Shown piece after piece: positions 1-11,240 of a DNA stretch of 64,000 nucleotides. The notes under the pieces were generated by a model. That model saw only the letters and a program-made list of their open reading frames with translations. It was not told the origin of the DNA and ran no database searches. Location: positions 34,198,360 to 34,262,359 of the forward strand of contig JAPFBE010000003.1 of assembly GCA_034336665.1 (NCBI GenBank). Direction: 5' to 3'. This DNA comes from Luscinia megarhynchos (lineage: Eukaryota; Chordata; Aves; Passeriformes; Turdidae). The translations under genes were made by a program, and so were the position numbers. How positions within the stretch are numbered: position 1 is the stretch's first letter; each line of letters begins with the position of its first letter.

Positions 1-1829
1 ATTAATTGGCTTTTATTCATTGAGGCATTTAAGACCTCTTCCATAGCATATTGCAGCTGAATTTCTATTTCATGCATTTCAGTGGTGTCTGAAACTTGGA
101 TGCTCAGAGTGATGTTTACATAAAGAGATTTTCTTGTCAGGTGAATGATTTATTTCTAGGTAAACTCAGGTCTCAGGAGTTGTCTCTATAGGGTGGATGT
201 TGGGAGCACTCCCAGCCCCTGTAAGCCCAGGCTAGATGCCAAGGCTATGACAGGGCAAGATCAAGCCAGCCCCATCCCTTCCTAGCCCACACCTTGCTCA
301 TATTGAGGAAGAAAACCTGGGCGATGAGCACCTCACACCAGATCAAGACACCAGAACTGATGTCATTTGGGTAACACAAGGCACTGAAAACTTCACAAGT
401 TTACTAATGTCTCTCCTGCATGCCAGGAAAGGAATATGATGCTTACCAGGTGTAAACACAGTGACTGTGCTATGGAAAGCAGCCCTGCTGTGCCAGCCTC
501 TTCTGAGGAGCACACAGCCAGCTGGAAACTGTAAGCAAGGGACCAGGATGCATTCCCTCCCTTTCCCAACAGACAAGTGAGATTTATGATACATATGCTC
601 TGCAGATTGAAAAAAAAATAAATTATCTGACATTTCTGGGGGTTTCACAGCACATTGGATAGAGGTGGCAAAATGAAAGCAACTATAATAAAGGAGGAGC
701 TGAAGTTTTTAATTGTTCTCTGTCTCTCCTGTTTTCTTCCTTTAAGAGAAAGTGTGAAAGGAGTGCAACCCAAACACAACACTTGAGCTCAGGTACAGCC
801 TGGAAAAAACATCTGAATAGTGAACACCTGGTTCAATAGGATGGTCAAGGACCCCCATGGCTGGCAACAGTTTCAGTGTCTGTCATATTTTCTAAGACCC
901 AGAGACACAAAGTCCTGGATTCAAAAGAACATAATAAAAAATGCTTCCAATTGTGGTTGATACACAAGGCTTGAAGATGTGAAATAAGAGCTTCCTAAAG
1001 ACTCTAAAGCTAGAATGTGAAGTAAAAGAATGTTGCTAATATTTTTGGGAAAGGATGAGAAAGGAAATTAGTTGAGAATTGAAAAAAAAAAAAAAACCCG
1101 AAAAAAATCAAAACTGGGACAGGCAACCTGGTCACATTACAAGAAATTTCTTTGTCACTTGCAATGTTTCTGGGAAGTGAGAAAGGTCATTATATGCCAT
1201 GAGAGGACTTTGTGGGGCATATGAGTAATTTTATTCTCCTGTAAGAGGATTCAACATTCAAAGACTGAACTTGAAGTCTTAATTGTCGTCCTGAAAGTAA
1301 TTAGGCAACAAGCAATGGAATTCTACCCAAACTTTCCTCTTCATCTTTTTTTTCAGTTCTCTCTTCCTTCTCATTGCTCTTCTGAGAAAATTTTAGCTCT
1401 GAAAGCAATCGAGGTACCTCCTGTCTTTCTTTGATTTCATTGCTCAACAATCAGTGTTGCTGCACTGCAGCAGAGGTCAGCACTGAAAGAAGAAGGATTA
1501 TTTGAAGTGTCCTTTTAGCTATGACAGTTTATTAATCATTGTGTGTGATTAATTGCATGGGCTTTGCATTTACACAATACTTGAAGCTATGATTCACAAC
1601 AATTCTAAATATACTTCTACAGAGCTCTAAGTCAGCCCTTTGTTCCCTTCCCTATTTTTGTGGAGTTAATTGTTCTTACCCAAGTTCATGGCCTGAGATT
1701 TGCCCATAATAAACAGCATATTTTCCTTTTTTAATGTAATTTCCCTGTGTATCAGGATTCCATTAACTCTATTCCTATTTTGCAATTACATGATCTGCTT
1801 ATTGGTGTCTTCAAATACAATCAAAACCT
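1..1829. other. AT-rich single-copy DNA, no gene seen
   Basis: No open frame here exceeds about 100 codons and none resembles a known protein. There is a 15-base A run at 1082-1096 followed by a second A-rich tract. About 180-320 is somewhat GC-richer but carries no recognised repeat or promoter. I see nothing else to annotate. Confidence 0.6.
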
Positions 1830-2010
1830 TTTCTATTTGATCATCTGGGTCACTGAAAATAATATCTGATAATACTACTCCCTTAGGGCTGATCCTTGTA
1901 GAACATTACTCAGTCCTTTCCAGGGTGTACCTGAATCACTGATAAGGAATTTACACGCAGAATTTTCCCATGACGTTAAAAACTTTTTAAATCTAAATAT
2001 TCCTTAGCTT
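1830..2010 (-). mobile_element. Very old CR1 LINE remnant (tentative)
   Basis: Read on the minus strand, this resembles the part of CR1 just upstream of its 3' region. On the plus strand the order is a stretch like 'aataatatctgataatac', then 'ctgatccttgtagaacatt', which matches the antisense CR1 text about a following 'GAACACCACT' segment. The match is patchy and no ends can be set. It lies about 370 bp from the much clearer CR1 copy that starts at 2381 and has the same orientation, so the two could be unrelated insertions. A chance resemblance is possible. Confidence 0.33.
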
Positions 2011-2380
2011 GGCAACTGGACCTCTCTACAACATAGAAAAATCTTATATAAGCCAAGGTATACAGCATGTATTGCTTATTCTCTCTGCTACCTTGAGTAT
2101 TAGGAAACTGATTTGATATGGTGTGTTTTTAGAAAGCACATTCTGACTGTTACTACTCTCTGTTTTCTTTTAGGTCCTTAAAAGTAGTCTGTCTGCATAT
2201 TAGTTTTGGTAGGAACTATTAGGAGCTGTAGGTTTCTGTACAATTATTTCTGGTACCTGGCAGCAGGCATGTGAGCATGTCTAGCAGCAGTGGCAGTAGA
2301 GCTCAAGTTTCCCAAGCCAATTAAAGCTGTTACCAATAAAGCAAACTGTACTGGTTAGCAGTGTGCATTTAATCACATTA

Positions 2381-2991
2381 TGGATATAGAATCTTAAAAA
2401 TATTAAGATTAGAAATGATCTCCAAGACCAGTGGGTCCAACCTTTGATCCAACACCACATCAACCAAACCATAGCACTAAGTGCCATGTCCCATTGTTTC
2501 TTGAATGCCTCTAGGGATGATGACTCCACATCTTCACTAGGCAGTTCATTCCAATGCCTAGCCAGTTTTTCACTGAAAAAAATCTTCCTGATGTGCAAAG
2601 TGAGTCTCTTTCATTCCAGGCAAAAGAATCCAAGTTCTCTCACAAGACTTGTGCTCCAGACTCTTCACCAGCTCATTGCCTTTCTCTGGACTCACTCCAG
2701 CACCTCAGTGTCTTTCTTGTAGTGAGGGGCTCAGAAGTGATCACAGCACTTGAGGTGCAGCTTCACCAGTGCTGAGCACAGGGGCACAGTCACTGCCCTG
2801 GTCCTGCTGGCCACACTATTGCTGACACAGGCCAGGATGCCATTGGCCTTCTATTCAGCAGCTGTCAACCTTCATTCCTAGGTCTTTTTCCACCAGGCAG
2901 CTTTCCAGCCACATTGCCCCCAGCCTGTAGTGCCACATGGGGTTGTTGTAACCCAAATGCAGAACCTCTTACTCCACCTTAATAAACCACA
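2381..2991 (-). mobile_element. CR1 LINE, 3' part, interrupted by an LTR
   Basis: This is the 3' end of a CR1 non-LTR retrotransposon, inserted in minus orientation. Plus-strand text from 2405 to 2985 follows antisense CR1 in order: the 'ctccaagacc...gtccaacc' 3' region, 'gatgactccaca', 'ttgtagtgaggggctcagaa', 'gccaggatgccattggcctt', 'ttttccaccaggcagctttcc' (shortened here), then the GGGTTGTTGTAACCC segment. Compared with the usual element, roughly 190 bp is missing near 2597-2610 and about 30 bp near 2848, so this copy has internal deletions. Open frames across it on both strands are broken and not functional. The element continues after 3505 beyond the LTR. Confidence 0.9.
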
Positions 2992-3505
2992 TGTAGCAAT
3001 TATGTCAAGACAGACACAACTAGCACCAACACCAGTCTTTTATTAACAACTTTTCATGCCTTCTCTCAATGGACTTCTCTCAGGCAACTCTGTCTCCTTT
3101 TCTCATAGGCAGCTCCACACTGCTCTAACTCCTTTCCTCATTAGCTACTTCACACATCACTGACTCCTTTTCTTACAGACAGCTCCACACAGCACTGACT
3201 CCTTCTCTCCTCTCTGCAAGTTTCCTTTTTCCTTCTATATGACTGGCTAAACCCAAGCTGTCCCTCACACATCTTCTCACCTCATCTGTTCCTTACCACC
3301 TCACAGCACAGCCAGCAGCCTCCATCCAAAACTTCAGCAGATTCTGAGTCTCTAATTATAACGGGAGGGTAGCTAACCCACTATTTTATAACACCCAAAC
3401 TCATTGGGCAGGCAAGGCTGTCTCCACTCCTCAGTGATCAATACAGCTGAAATTCATTGCAAAAGATTGCCTTCTGCACTATCCTTCTCAAACTATTCTC
3501 CTACA
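2992..3505 (-). mobile_element. Solo LTR of an endogenous retrovirus, nested in CR1
   Basis: This 514-bp segment is flanked on both sides by contiguous CR1 sequence. It starts TGTAG and ends CTACA, perfect inverted termini of the TG...CA class. On the minus strand a TATAAAA box lies at 3384-3390 and an AATAAA polyadenylation signal at 3039-3044, so transcription would run to lower coordinates. Flanks are 'accaca' (2986-2991) and 'gcctca' (3506-3511); both derive from what looks like CR1 'acctca', giving a decayed 5-6 bp target duplication. No internal retroviral sequence is present, which indicates recombination between two LTRs. The family is not assigned. Confidence 0.82.
3094..3211. repeat. 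35-bp tandem repeat inside the LTR
   Basis: Units begin with CTCCTT at 3094, 3129, 3164 and 3199, an exact 35-bp period with three full copies and a partial fourth. Each contains a 'cagctccacac'-like core. A more diverged copy may precede at about 3059. The array lies between the LTR's TATA box and its polyadenylation signal on the minus strand, so it would sit in the transcribed R region. Confidence 0.85.
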
Positions 3506-3695
3506 GCCTCATACTATTATCCTCAGCCCATTGATCCAGCCTATTAAACCCCTGTACACAGCCTTCCTAACCTCCAGCAGACCAGCACTCCTGCCCAACT
3601 TAGTGCCATGTCCAAAGTGATTGAGGGTGCACTGGATCCTCTTGTCTTTCACTGCATCAACAAAGGTCTTATTGTAGGCAGAAATACAGCAATGT
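3506..3695 (-). mobile_element. CR1 LINE, upstream continuation after the LTR
   Basis: This resumes the antisense CR1 text exactly where the LTR broke it: 'cagcccattgatccagcct', 'agccttcctaacctccagca', 'cctgcccaacttagtgcc', then 'gattgagggtgcact'. With 2381-2991 it forms one element about 800 bp long. The right edge is approximate; similarity fades after about 3695. It carries no intact coding frame. Confidence 0.85.
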
Positions 3696-6600
3696 GAAAA
3701 AAACCCAAGCAACTCACACCTAATACTTCATTCTGTTTTGTTCAAATGAAAAGAAAACTTCAGTCTTTGAGACTGAACCTGTGCTGGTCCTCTGGCCTCA
3801 TCTGTGCTCTGCATTTGTCCTAGACAGCCTGCCCCTCCACTGACTGATGGTTATTGGCATTCCTCTACAAATTCAAGCTCTTTAGAAATTAAATGGACTT
3901 CTAAGCCTCATATGTTACTAAAAATGGTTTCTGTTACAAACCATTCTCTCAGCTCATATGGTGTATATGGATTGAATTGCCTTAAGATTTAGCCCTGCTG
4001 TTCATTTTCCTTTCTAACTTTCTACGTGTAGTAAAGTGTGTTGCTATATTTTTCAAACTAAGTATTAACATGCTTATTCAGAAATACAGAACTTATACAA
4101 TTCTGTTTCAGCAAATCTTGTTTGTGACTTCTGCGTAAGATGCAGGTTGTAGTAAAACTAAAAGAAACCATTGATCCAGAAGTATTCTCTATTCACCACA
4201 AAGTAGGGACAGCAAATTTGGTAATGAGATTGCAGAAAAGAGATGCATTCTTGTTTCAGCAGTCTGGAACAGGATCCTAAAAGGATTGAATTCTTTCTCT
4301 CTTAATACTGAGTTTATATCTGATGCCAAGGACAGTCATTATCATGTGCCAGAAAATATCAGAATTCCTGTCTTCTGACTGCTTAGTGAGCAAGACTACA
4401 GTTCTTTAAAAAGAGGTATTACTTTTGTTGTTTTTAATACTAGTTTTTCTGTGTAGTTTATTATTTGAATCAGTAATATTTCTTAAAACAGAGATTTCTT
4501 CCAATGTTCATGGATCTGTTGAGTTTTTAACTATACTTTGCTTGTTTTTTTTTTTTAATATTTTCCCCTGTAGATACAAAACGCTTTTATTTATGTGTAG
4601 GAGTATAGGTTAGAGAGCCATTTTCTGACTCAAATTAAAAATTATAAGCTATCTTATTCTCTATCTCTGCATCACCTTTAAGAAGACAATAAGATAAATT
4701 TCAATCTTTAATAATGTTTGAAAAGTGTACTCTACTGTGTCAAGTTATGCCATGGGAGATGACAGTCTACATCCCTACTCAGCCTTTATGTCTTATGATA
4801 TCAATGAGCAACTGTGTGAAGACTTGCTGCATGTATTAATTAATTAATTAATATATTTTCAAGTACTTTCAGATGGAGAAAAAATATTTCTGTATTTTCA
4901 ATGCTACTGATTATCGTTTTTTAAATATTGATTATTCTGAATGTGGCAAAATACAAAGCTAGGATTTTGGTACTGAGAAATGAAAGTTTGTTGGTTTAAT
5001 AGAAACACATTTTCTAAAGCATAAGGAACATTGAGAAAATAATTTCCAAGGAACTTCATATTGTGTACACTAGAATTACATATGTGGCTTGTCTAGAAAT
5101 TCAGTGTACAGATTCAATCTATTTTTCATGCCAAAGGTGAAAACAATGTAGCTTTATTTACATGGTGATATGGGAATGAATAGTTTTAGCTATAAGTATT
5201 TAGTTACTAGGTTTGTTTATTTTATATTACTCAAAATAGAAAATGACGTGGCATTGTAGTGGCTTGATAAGGCTTGTCACAGTATTAGAATACATTAGTT
5301 GATCTTTAGCAATTTCAGAAAGATGTCAGGAAGTTGCCTGGGAGACATGAGATAAGATATACACATCTAAGGAAATCTGCCTTCTCAGCAGTCACCATCA
5401 TGGCTATGTCTTGGCCAGCCAAAATATTGTTTAGATCTACTGCTTTTGCTGCTCCTGCAGATTTCCTTGTTGCTATAAGATGACATGACAAGCTTATTTT
5501 TTCCTAAGACCTTCAAGAATAAATTATCTACAGAAGTAGAGAATATTCCAGTGCAAGAAGGAGAGAAAGCCATTTCTGTTTAATTTGTCTTCCTTGGTCA
5601 GGCCAGTTCTGCCACACATAAGCACCCACTTTTCACTTGCCAAATGTATTAAAACTTTAGAGCCCCTTTATAGCAAATTATTTCAATTGCAGCCATTGCC
5701 ACTGCCCATACATGGCTTTGGTGTTTCAAAGGCTGCAAGGGAATTTCAAGCTGCTTCTTCACCCCTAGATGTTGTGGAGGATCAACACAGAATAACAAAA
5801 AACCATTGCAGCACTCAGATAAGAAATCATATGCCTTGAGCTGATAGCAAAGATTAATTCATACCTTAGGATAGTACAAAAATCACTGGAAAGAAGGAAC
5901 AGGCAGGAGGGGAGCCCAGGAGATACCCTCCTGCCATGTGCAGAGCACACACCTGGGCACGCACAGCATGAAAGCCATCATGGACCAGGCCCAACAAAAG
6001 CAATCTTCCTATTTAAAAATGAGCCTGGTCCCTTGCACAGTCCATGAACAGAATACCACACTTTTGTAATTCAGGGCATCCACATGGGCAAAAGACAAAT
6101 CTTGTTCTCCTGCTGCATTTCCTGAGCTGGTGAGCTCATTGCAATTTCCTTCAATACTCTTAAATACAGTCTCACAACTTTATTTGACTGAAGGGAATAG
6201 TGCCCAAAGCATAGTAAAGCAAACCATTCCTGCAAGTAAATGAACATCAAGTGGCTAAATACTCAGTTACTGTTAGACATTTTGAGGTCTGAAAGATGAG
6301 ATCAGAAGACAATTACAGGTTACAAGAACAAAAAATGTGATTCCCTGTAATGCAGTTATTAAATAGAAAAAATGTATTGATTTGCAGAATATCATTAGGA
6401 AGGTTAGTCTTCACAAGATTTTCTTCTTTATTAAATGTTCTGGACTATGCTTTTAGAACAAAATAGTTACTGTAAAAGTGAATGTTACACCTGCCTATTC
6501 AGAAAATAGAAGAAATGTGAATGCATTGCAAGGGAACAATGCCTAAATAATTTACATTAACTGAAAGAGAAAGTGTTTTGTTTGCTGAAATAATGACAAA

Positions 6601-8129
6601 GGTTTCAATGGGTTTATGACAATTTTTGACCTGAAAAGATTCCGCTCCATTATTCTAACTGCAGAGAGATCATCTGAGTTTTCTCTTAATACCTTATACT
6701 TGAGGTTAAAATCTGAAGGAGGAGGCCTGGTTTGCCTCTTTGGCCTACTTCTCCCTTACTGTTTCTGGTTTTGCTTTTTAAAGTCTCTTTTATAGAAGTA
6801 AAAGGAAGGAAAAATTGTGGCAGTGATAGTCAGAGATGAATGAGGTTGCAGGGAGTGCCACAGCCTTTGAGGCATCCTGGAATTTACATGGCTCAATGGG
6901 TTTAAGACTATAACTGAATGAAATCACAAATATGCAATCTCAGATTATTTTTTTCCATTTTTCGCAATCTTGTGGGAGGGAACAATCTGGTCAATTGAAA
7001 CAATTACTATTTTACTATCACTTAATTAATGTTTAAATAACATTTCTTCACCAAAATGTAACCCATGAAAGTTAAGGAATGATCACTTATCTGGGCCAGA
7101 TTCTTTACAGCTGAGACCAATAATGCATACATCTGGTGAAATACACAGGTTTTTCATAATTAGTCAGTTCATGCTACTACTATGTCAATACACAGAATAG
7201 GAACTAGATAAACAAAGCAAAACAAGTGAAAAACAGGTAACAACAACAGAGATTGTAATTTAATGCTAAATGTTTTGATTTATTTCTGTCCATATATTTG
7301 AGTTTTATATAACCAGACTTCAGACTGCCTCTGCCTTGGGCTGTCCTTTCTGCTTGAACTTTGCATTTCCCATTAGCCTAAACCCTTGGTGGATTCCTTT
7401 CTCCCTTTCAGAGGGACAAGCTAAAGCAATGTTCCACTGCTTCCTCCTGACTTTTTCCCTGCAAAGGCAAATGAGCCAGGCAGGATTTGCCTTGGTAAAG
7501 CATGAGCTGCTCCTGGGGTCATCAAGGCAGAGGTCACTCCAGGCTGGAGGTGGCAGCCACACAGACACCAGCAAACACACTCAGGGCATGAGTTCTTTGC
7601 ACATAGGTGAGATTCACAAACAACATTCAACACCCAAAACACTGGATTTTAAAGATTTATAGTTGACACTGAAACTACACCTTCTACTGCTTCATCAAGT
7701 TGTTTTGATAAGCCTGAAGTGTCAGAAATACTTTGTGGCATTAAGCTTAATGAAAACTTTAAAAAAGAACTTTCCAGATATTTGTACTGAAAATGGATAA
7801 TGTTACTATCTCACACTAAAGCAACCTGATTGTTTGTGTGGGGATCTTCATTTAGAGGACTAATTTGAAAGTCACATGGGACTGTTTGATCTCTTCATGT
7901 GGAGAATGGTAGAGCTCTGTTAATTTGAGGCAGAGACAATCACATAATGAATTTACCCATCAGGAAAACAGAGGTCATGGAGCAAGTGTGCCCAGAGCTG
8001 TTAGTGCCAGGGAATGACCTCTCATATCTGATTTTACACTGTAATGACTGATGGCACAGCTCTCTGAAATCACATCTTTGCATAGCAAACTTAAAGAGAA
8101 AGCAATCTAAATATTTTAAGCACAACTTC
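3696..8129. other. AT-rich single-copy DNA, no gene seen
   Basis: No coding frame of interest. Small items only: a T run near 4541-4557, an ATTA tetranucleotide tract at 4835-4852, and scattered A/T-rich stretches. A short AT-rich stretch near 6930-7050 with TTAATTAAT-like text could be conserved non-coding DNA, but that cannot be judged from one sequence. The 108-codon frame at 7336-7662 has no recognisable domain. Confidence 0.55.
4835..4852. repeat. (ATTA)n microsatellite
   Basis: A short uninterrupted run of the ATTA tetranucleotide, about four and a half units. Confidence 0.85.
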
Positions 8130-8133
8130 TGTT

Positions 8134-8477
8134 TTGCTCCCTCAAAAAAACCCAAAAAAACCAAAAAAACCCCCAACCCCCCAAAAAATAAACCATAAAA
8201 TAAAAACCCTGCACCTGACACAGTGTAGGCTTGGAAGTGTCCAGAAAGAAATGTTACCTCTACTGAAAAATTGCTTCTTCAGGATGTACATTGAGGAAAG
8301 ATGGTTACATTTTTGTCCTCTTCATTTGTTAAGGAATGATGTCACATTTTTCTCCCATGTGTTGTTCCCTGGGAAGTAAATCCTCGCAAATAAATTCTGA
8401 TTCCATCTTATTTCATTAAAAAAAAGCCAAACAAAAAGCACAAACAAACCCCAAAAAAACCCCATCCAGCCCCAGCC
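8134..8477. repeat. A/C-rich low-complexity tracts
   Basis: Two clusters, about 8142-8206 and 8418-8465, consist of A runs broken by short C runs (for example 'aaaaaaaccaaaaaaacccc'). They flank about 200 bp of ordinary sequence. The frames that read through them are low-complexity artefacts rich in lysine, proline and phenylalanine. Confidence 0.75.
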
Positions 8478-8989
8478 CCATTTATTAGGTGCAGTGACCA
8501 TCTTGACAGGAGCACTGAGTAAGAATAGAGCTGCTTCTTGCCACTGCAGCTCCCATTAGTCTCAAGATCTTGACATAACAGAAGGACACTGCTTGTCCTG
8601 ATCTTTGTCATCCACTATTTCCAGAACCATTTACAAAAATCAGACTGAAGCTATATGCAGCTAGGCTCTAGCTGTGACAACTAACCACCTTGAATTTCCA
8701 CCTTGGTTTCTCTTTTCACTTTGTCTATTTTAAATCTGATGGTACACAGTCTGCTGTCTGGGTGCTACAGTTTTAATGTCATATAGGTTAGTTTTTAGAA
8801 AAGAGTAATTTTGCAAGTTCAGAGTACTGTCAGTCCCTTCACAGAGGTGAGAAAAAGTGCTCCTCCTCAGAAAAATAATGTTTTCACACAAATGCTATGA
8901 ATTACTGTGCAATATAATAGATAGGTAAAGAACCAATGTGGCAGAGAGGATACACAGAGAAAGCATGAACTAGTTTAAATAGTGCAGGG
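8478..8989. other. Single-copy DNA, nothing recognised
   Basis: No frame, repeat or regulatory motif that I can support. Confidence 0.5.
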
Positions 8990-9705
8990 GCTATTTCCAG
9001 AAAGGAGTCTGTTCCACAGGGGTCCTTCCCATGGCAGACAGGCCTCCATGGGCTTCTGTCATATGAGCCCACCCTCAGGAGCTGCTGCAACGTGGGGCAC
9101 TTCTTCAGGGGGTGCTGTCCTTCAGGAGCAGCCTGCTCCAGAGTGGGCACCTCACAGGTCACGAGTCCTGCCAGGAAACCTGCTCCAGCCTGGGCTCTCT
9201 CTCTGAGACCCCACAGTCACTGCCAGGAGTCTCCTCCAGCACAGGTCTCCCGTGGGCTCTGAGCCCTCTCTCAGAAACCCAGCTGCTCTGGGGTGGGTGG
9301 GTCTGTCTCCTCCATGACCTGCAGCTGGGTCTGTGCATCCCTGTGCTGCTCCCAGGGGCTGCACCAGAGGCTGCAGGGGAATCTCACCCCAGGTGCCTGG
9401 AGCACCTCCTGCCCTTTCTCCACTGACCTTTGTGCCGGCACAGCTGCTCCTCTCACACATTCTCACTCCTCTCTTCTCTGAGAGCAATTACAGCTTATCA
9501 ATAACACTTTTTTCCTTTTTAAATACGTTATCACAGAGCCATTACTACCATTCCTGATGGGATAAGCCTTGGCCAGAAGCAGGTCCATCATGGAGCCAGC
9601 TGGCATTGGCACTGCTGGATGGGGGGAAGCTTCTGGCATATTGTCACAGAAGCCACCCCTGTAGCCCCTCTCACTACCAAAACCAGGTCACACAAACCCA
9701 ATACA
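8990..9705 (-). mobile_element. Avian LTR-like repeat, truncated, minus strand
   Basis: This GC-rich block stands out sharply from AT-rich flanks. Its text is one I recognise as a high-copy avian interspersed repeat: 'ctgctccag' units, 'ggctgcaggggaatctcacc', 'ggagcacctcctgccctt', 'tctcactcctctcttctctg', then a 'gctggcattggcactgctgg' stretch and 'acccctgtagcccctctcac'. On the minus strand a TATA-like 'gtatttaaaaagg' lies near 9513-9526, and the minus-strand start would be TGTATTGGG at 9705, typical of an LTR 5' end. The low-coordinate (3') end is missing or unrecognised; the left edge is approximate. Frames through it are non-functional. The family name is not assigned, and an unrelated repeat class is possible. 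Confidence 0.6.
9082..9332. repeat. Degenerate ~50-bp tandem repeat in the LTR-like block
   Basis: Units start with CTGCT or CTCCT followed by a 'ccag..tggg' core at 9082, 9133, 9180, 9231 and 9283, spacings of 51, 47, 51 and 52 bp. A weaker unit follows at about 9346. The copies are diverged, so the array expanded long ago or before insertion. Confidence 0.72.
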
Positions 9706-10092
9706 GGCTGTCTGTCCTTTGATTTGCCAAATAAAGAGAGATAGAGTTAGGAAAGATTTCCTCTGGGTCTTCTTTTGACAAACAGAGACTTTCAGCCTCC
9801 TTACTATGAGCATGTCTAGTGTCTCCTGCTGGTTGGCCACCACAGGCCTGGTCCATGGGGCAGAGACACACAGACCAGAGTCTGTGGGGTGAAATGAGGG
9901 TCCAGGTACCAGAAAACTGCCTGACATTTTAAGTCTGTACTTCTAACCCTAAGCAGTAACCATAGGTCATCATTTCCTGTGCACTCATATGCACATTCCT
10001 GTCCAAGAGGAAAGCTATGAAAGAGGAAGACAAATCTATGGAAATATATGAAAGAGGAAGATCTATGCCTCTATATGCAGGACAAGGGCTGA
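9706..10092. other. Single-copy DNA, nothing recognised
   Basis: No gene or repeat seen apart from a short 'gaaagaggaaga' direct repeat near 10019-10062. Confidence 0.5.
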
Positions 10093-10137
10093 TTTTTTTT
10101 GTTTGTTTGTGGTTTTTTTGTTTGTTTGTTTGTTTTT
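10093..10137. repeat. T-rich (GTTT)n microsatellite
   Basis: Two blocks of GTTT units separated by T runs. The sense frame would give only Phe/Val/Cys low complexity, so this is not coding. Confidence 0.85.
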
Positions 10138-11089
10138 ATGTGGGTCTAAGAATGTGGGGTTTGGTAAAAGATGACAGGAACACAGGGAAGGGTCTCTACT
10201 CTCCTCAGCATTTTCTGTCATGTCATTAAGATTTTCTTCTTTGAGAGAGAGAGAGAGCACTACACAGATAGTGACTACAACAGAAATGGAAAAAGATCAA
10301 AAATATATCCTTTTAACTTCCTTTTAGTAAAATATACAGTAGAGGCCCATCAATGGCCTTAGCTTTCTCATTGTGATCTCCATTTGGGGTGTCTTGAAAA
10401 TGCTCCTTTCATGTATATTACAGACTGTATCAGAGGTCTGGTAAGATGAGGCTTCAGTGAGATATACCATTCACATAAAAATGACAGATTTCAGTCACAA
10501 GATGCTATCAGTAGCTTGGGAGATAGTGAAATGAAAACTGCACAGAGCAGTTCTGCTGAAAGATGACAGTGCCACAGGACGACCCCACACATCTGATTCC
10601 CTGCCAGTGAAGGCAGATGGGGCTGTGTGGTGTGCTGTAGGCACTAGGTTGCTTCCCTTGAGTGATCAAACACAAGGGCTGAAACAATCACAGAGTCAGA
10701 GAATTGAACAGTGCTGCAGCTCCTATCCACACATCTTCTACTGAGCACCTTATGAAAAAGTGATTGAGGGGTAACAGAAATATAGAAATGAGGGTAGTGG
10801 TGCAGACTTCTTTTGCAAAGTGTTTTCAGACCAGCAGATTAAAGCCAAATGTGAAGCATATTATCATTAGAAATACTATTTGGCAAAAAAATGTATTGCA
10901 ACATTTTGAACAATGAAATTTAGAGCGTTTGCAACTTTTAAATAGAAAAAAGCCTCCCAAGAGACATGTACAGAGCTATCCCTTTCTTACAGGAAATTTC
11001 ACACTGGGAAATGCTTCAGAAATTTGCTTAAAACATGATTAACTCAGTTGTTTTGCACATTTTCTGCTCACATTTTAAAATCATCTTTG
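10138..11089. other. AT-rich single-copy DNA, no gene seen
   Basis: A short (GA)n tract lies at about 10243-10257. The stretch near 10686-10740 begins like an antisense CR1 tail but does not continue, so it was not called. Confidence 0.5.
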
Positions 11090-11240
11090 AAAGTAAGTGA
11101 CGTCATTGCTGTACCAGCTGGAGAATGGCACAAACAAAGTGTACTGGAACAGGAGTGACAGACTGCAGGGCAGCTCTAATTAATAAATGACTTGCTTTGC
11201 CAGGCACAAAGCAGTTGGGTATTGACCCGGTGAAGAAATG
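11090..11240. promoter_or_regulatory. Candidate enhancer-like stretch with full CRE
   Basis: The perfect palindrome TGACGTCA at 11098-11105 is the full cAMP-response element, the binding site of CREB/ATF factors. It is followed within 140 bp by a CAGCTG E-box near 11117 and a TAATTAAT homeodomain-type core near 11178. CpG is rare in this window, so a full CRE stands out. Function is inferred only from motifs. No transcription start, TATA box or exon is visible nearby. Confidence 0.3.

Noticed and set aside
3094..3211. CRISPR-like array
   Set aside because: The units are contiguous tandem repeats without unique spacers, inside an LTR of a vertebrate genome.
10686..10740. Possible CR1 tail on the minus strand ('atcacagagtcagagaattg')
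   Set aside because: Only about 20 bp resemble the tail, and the expected 'tccaacc' region does not follow.
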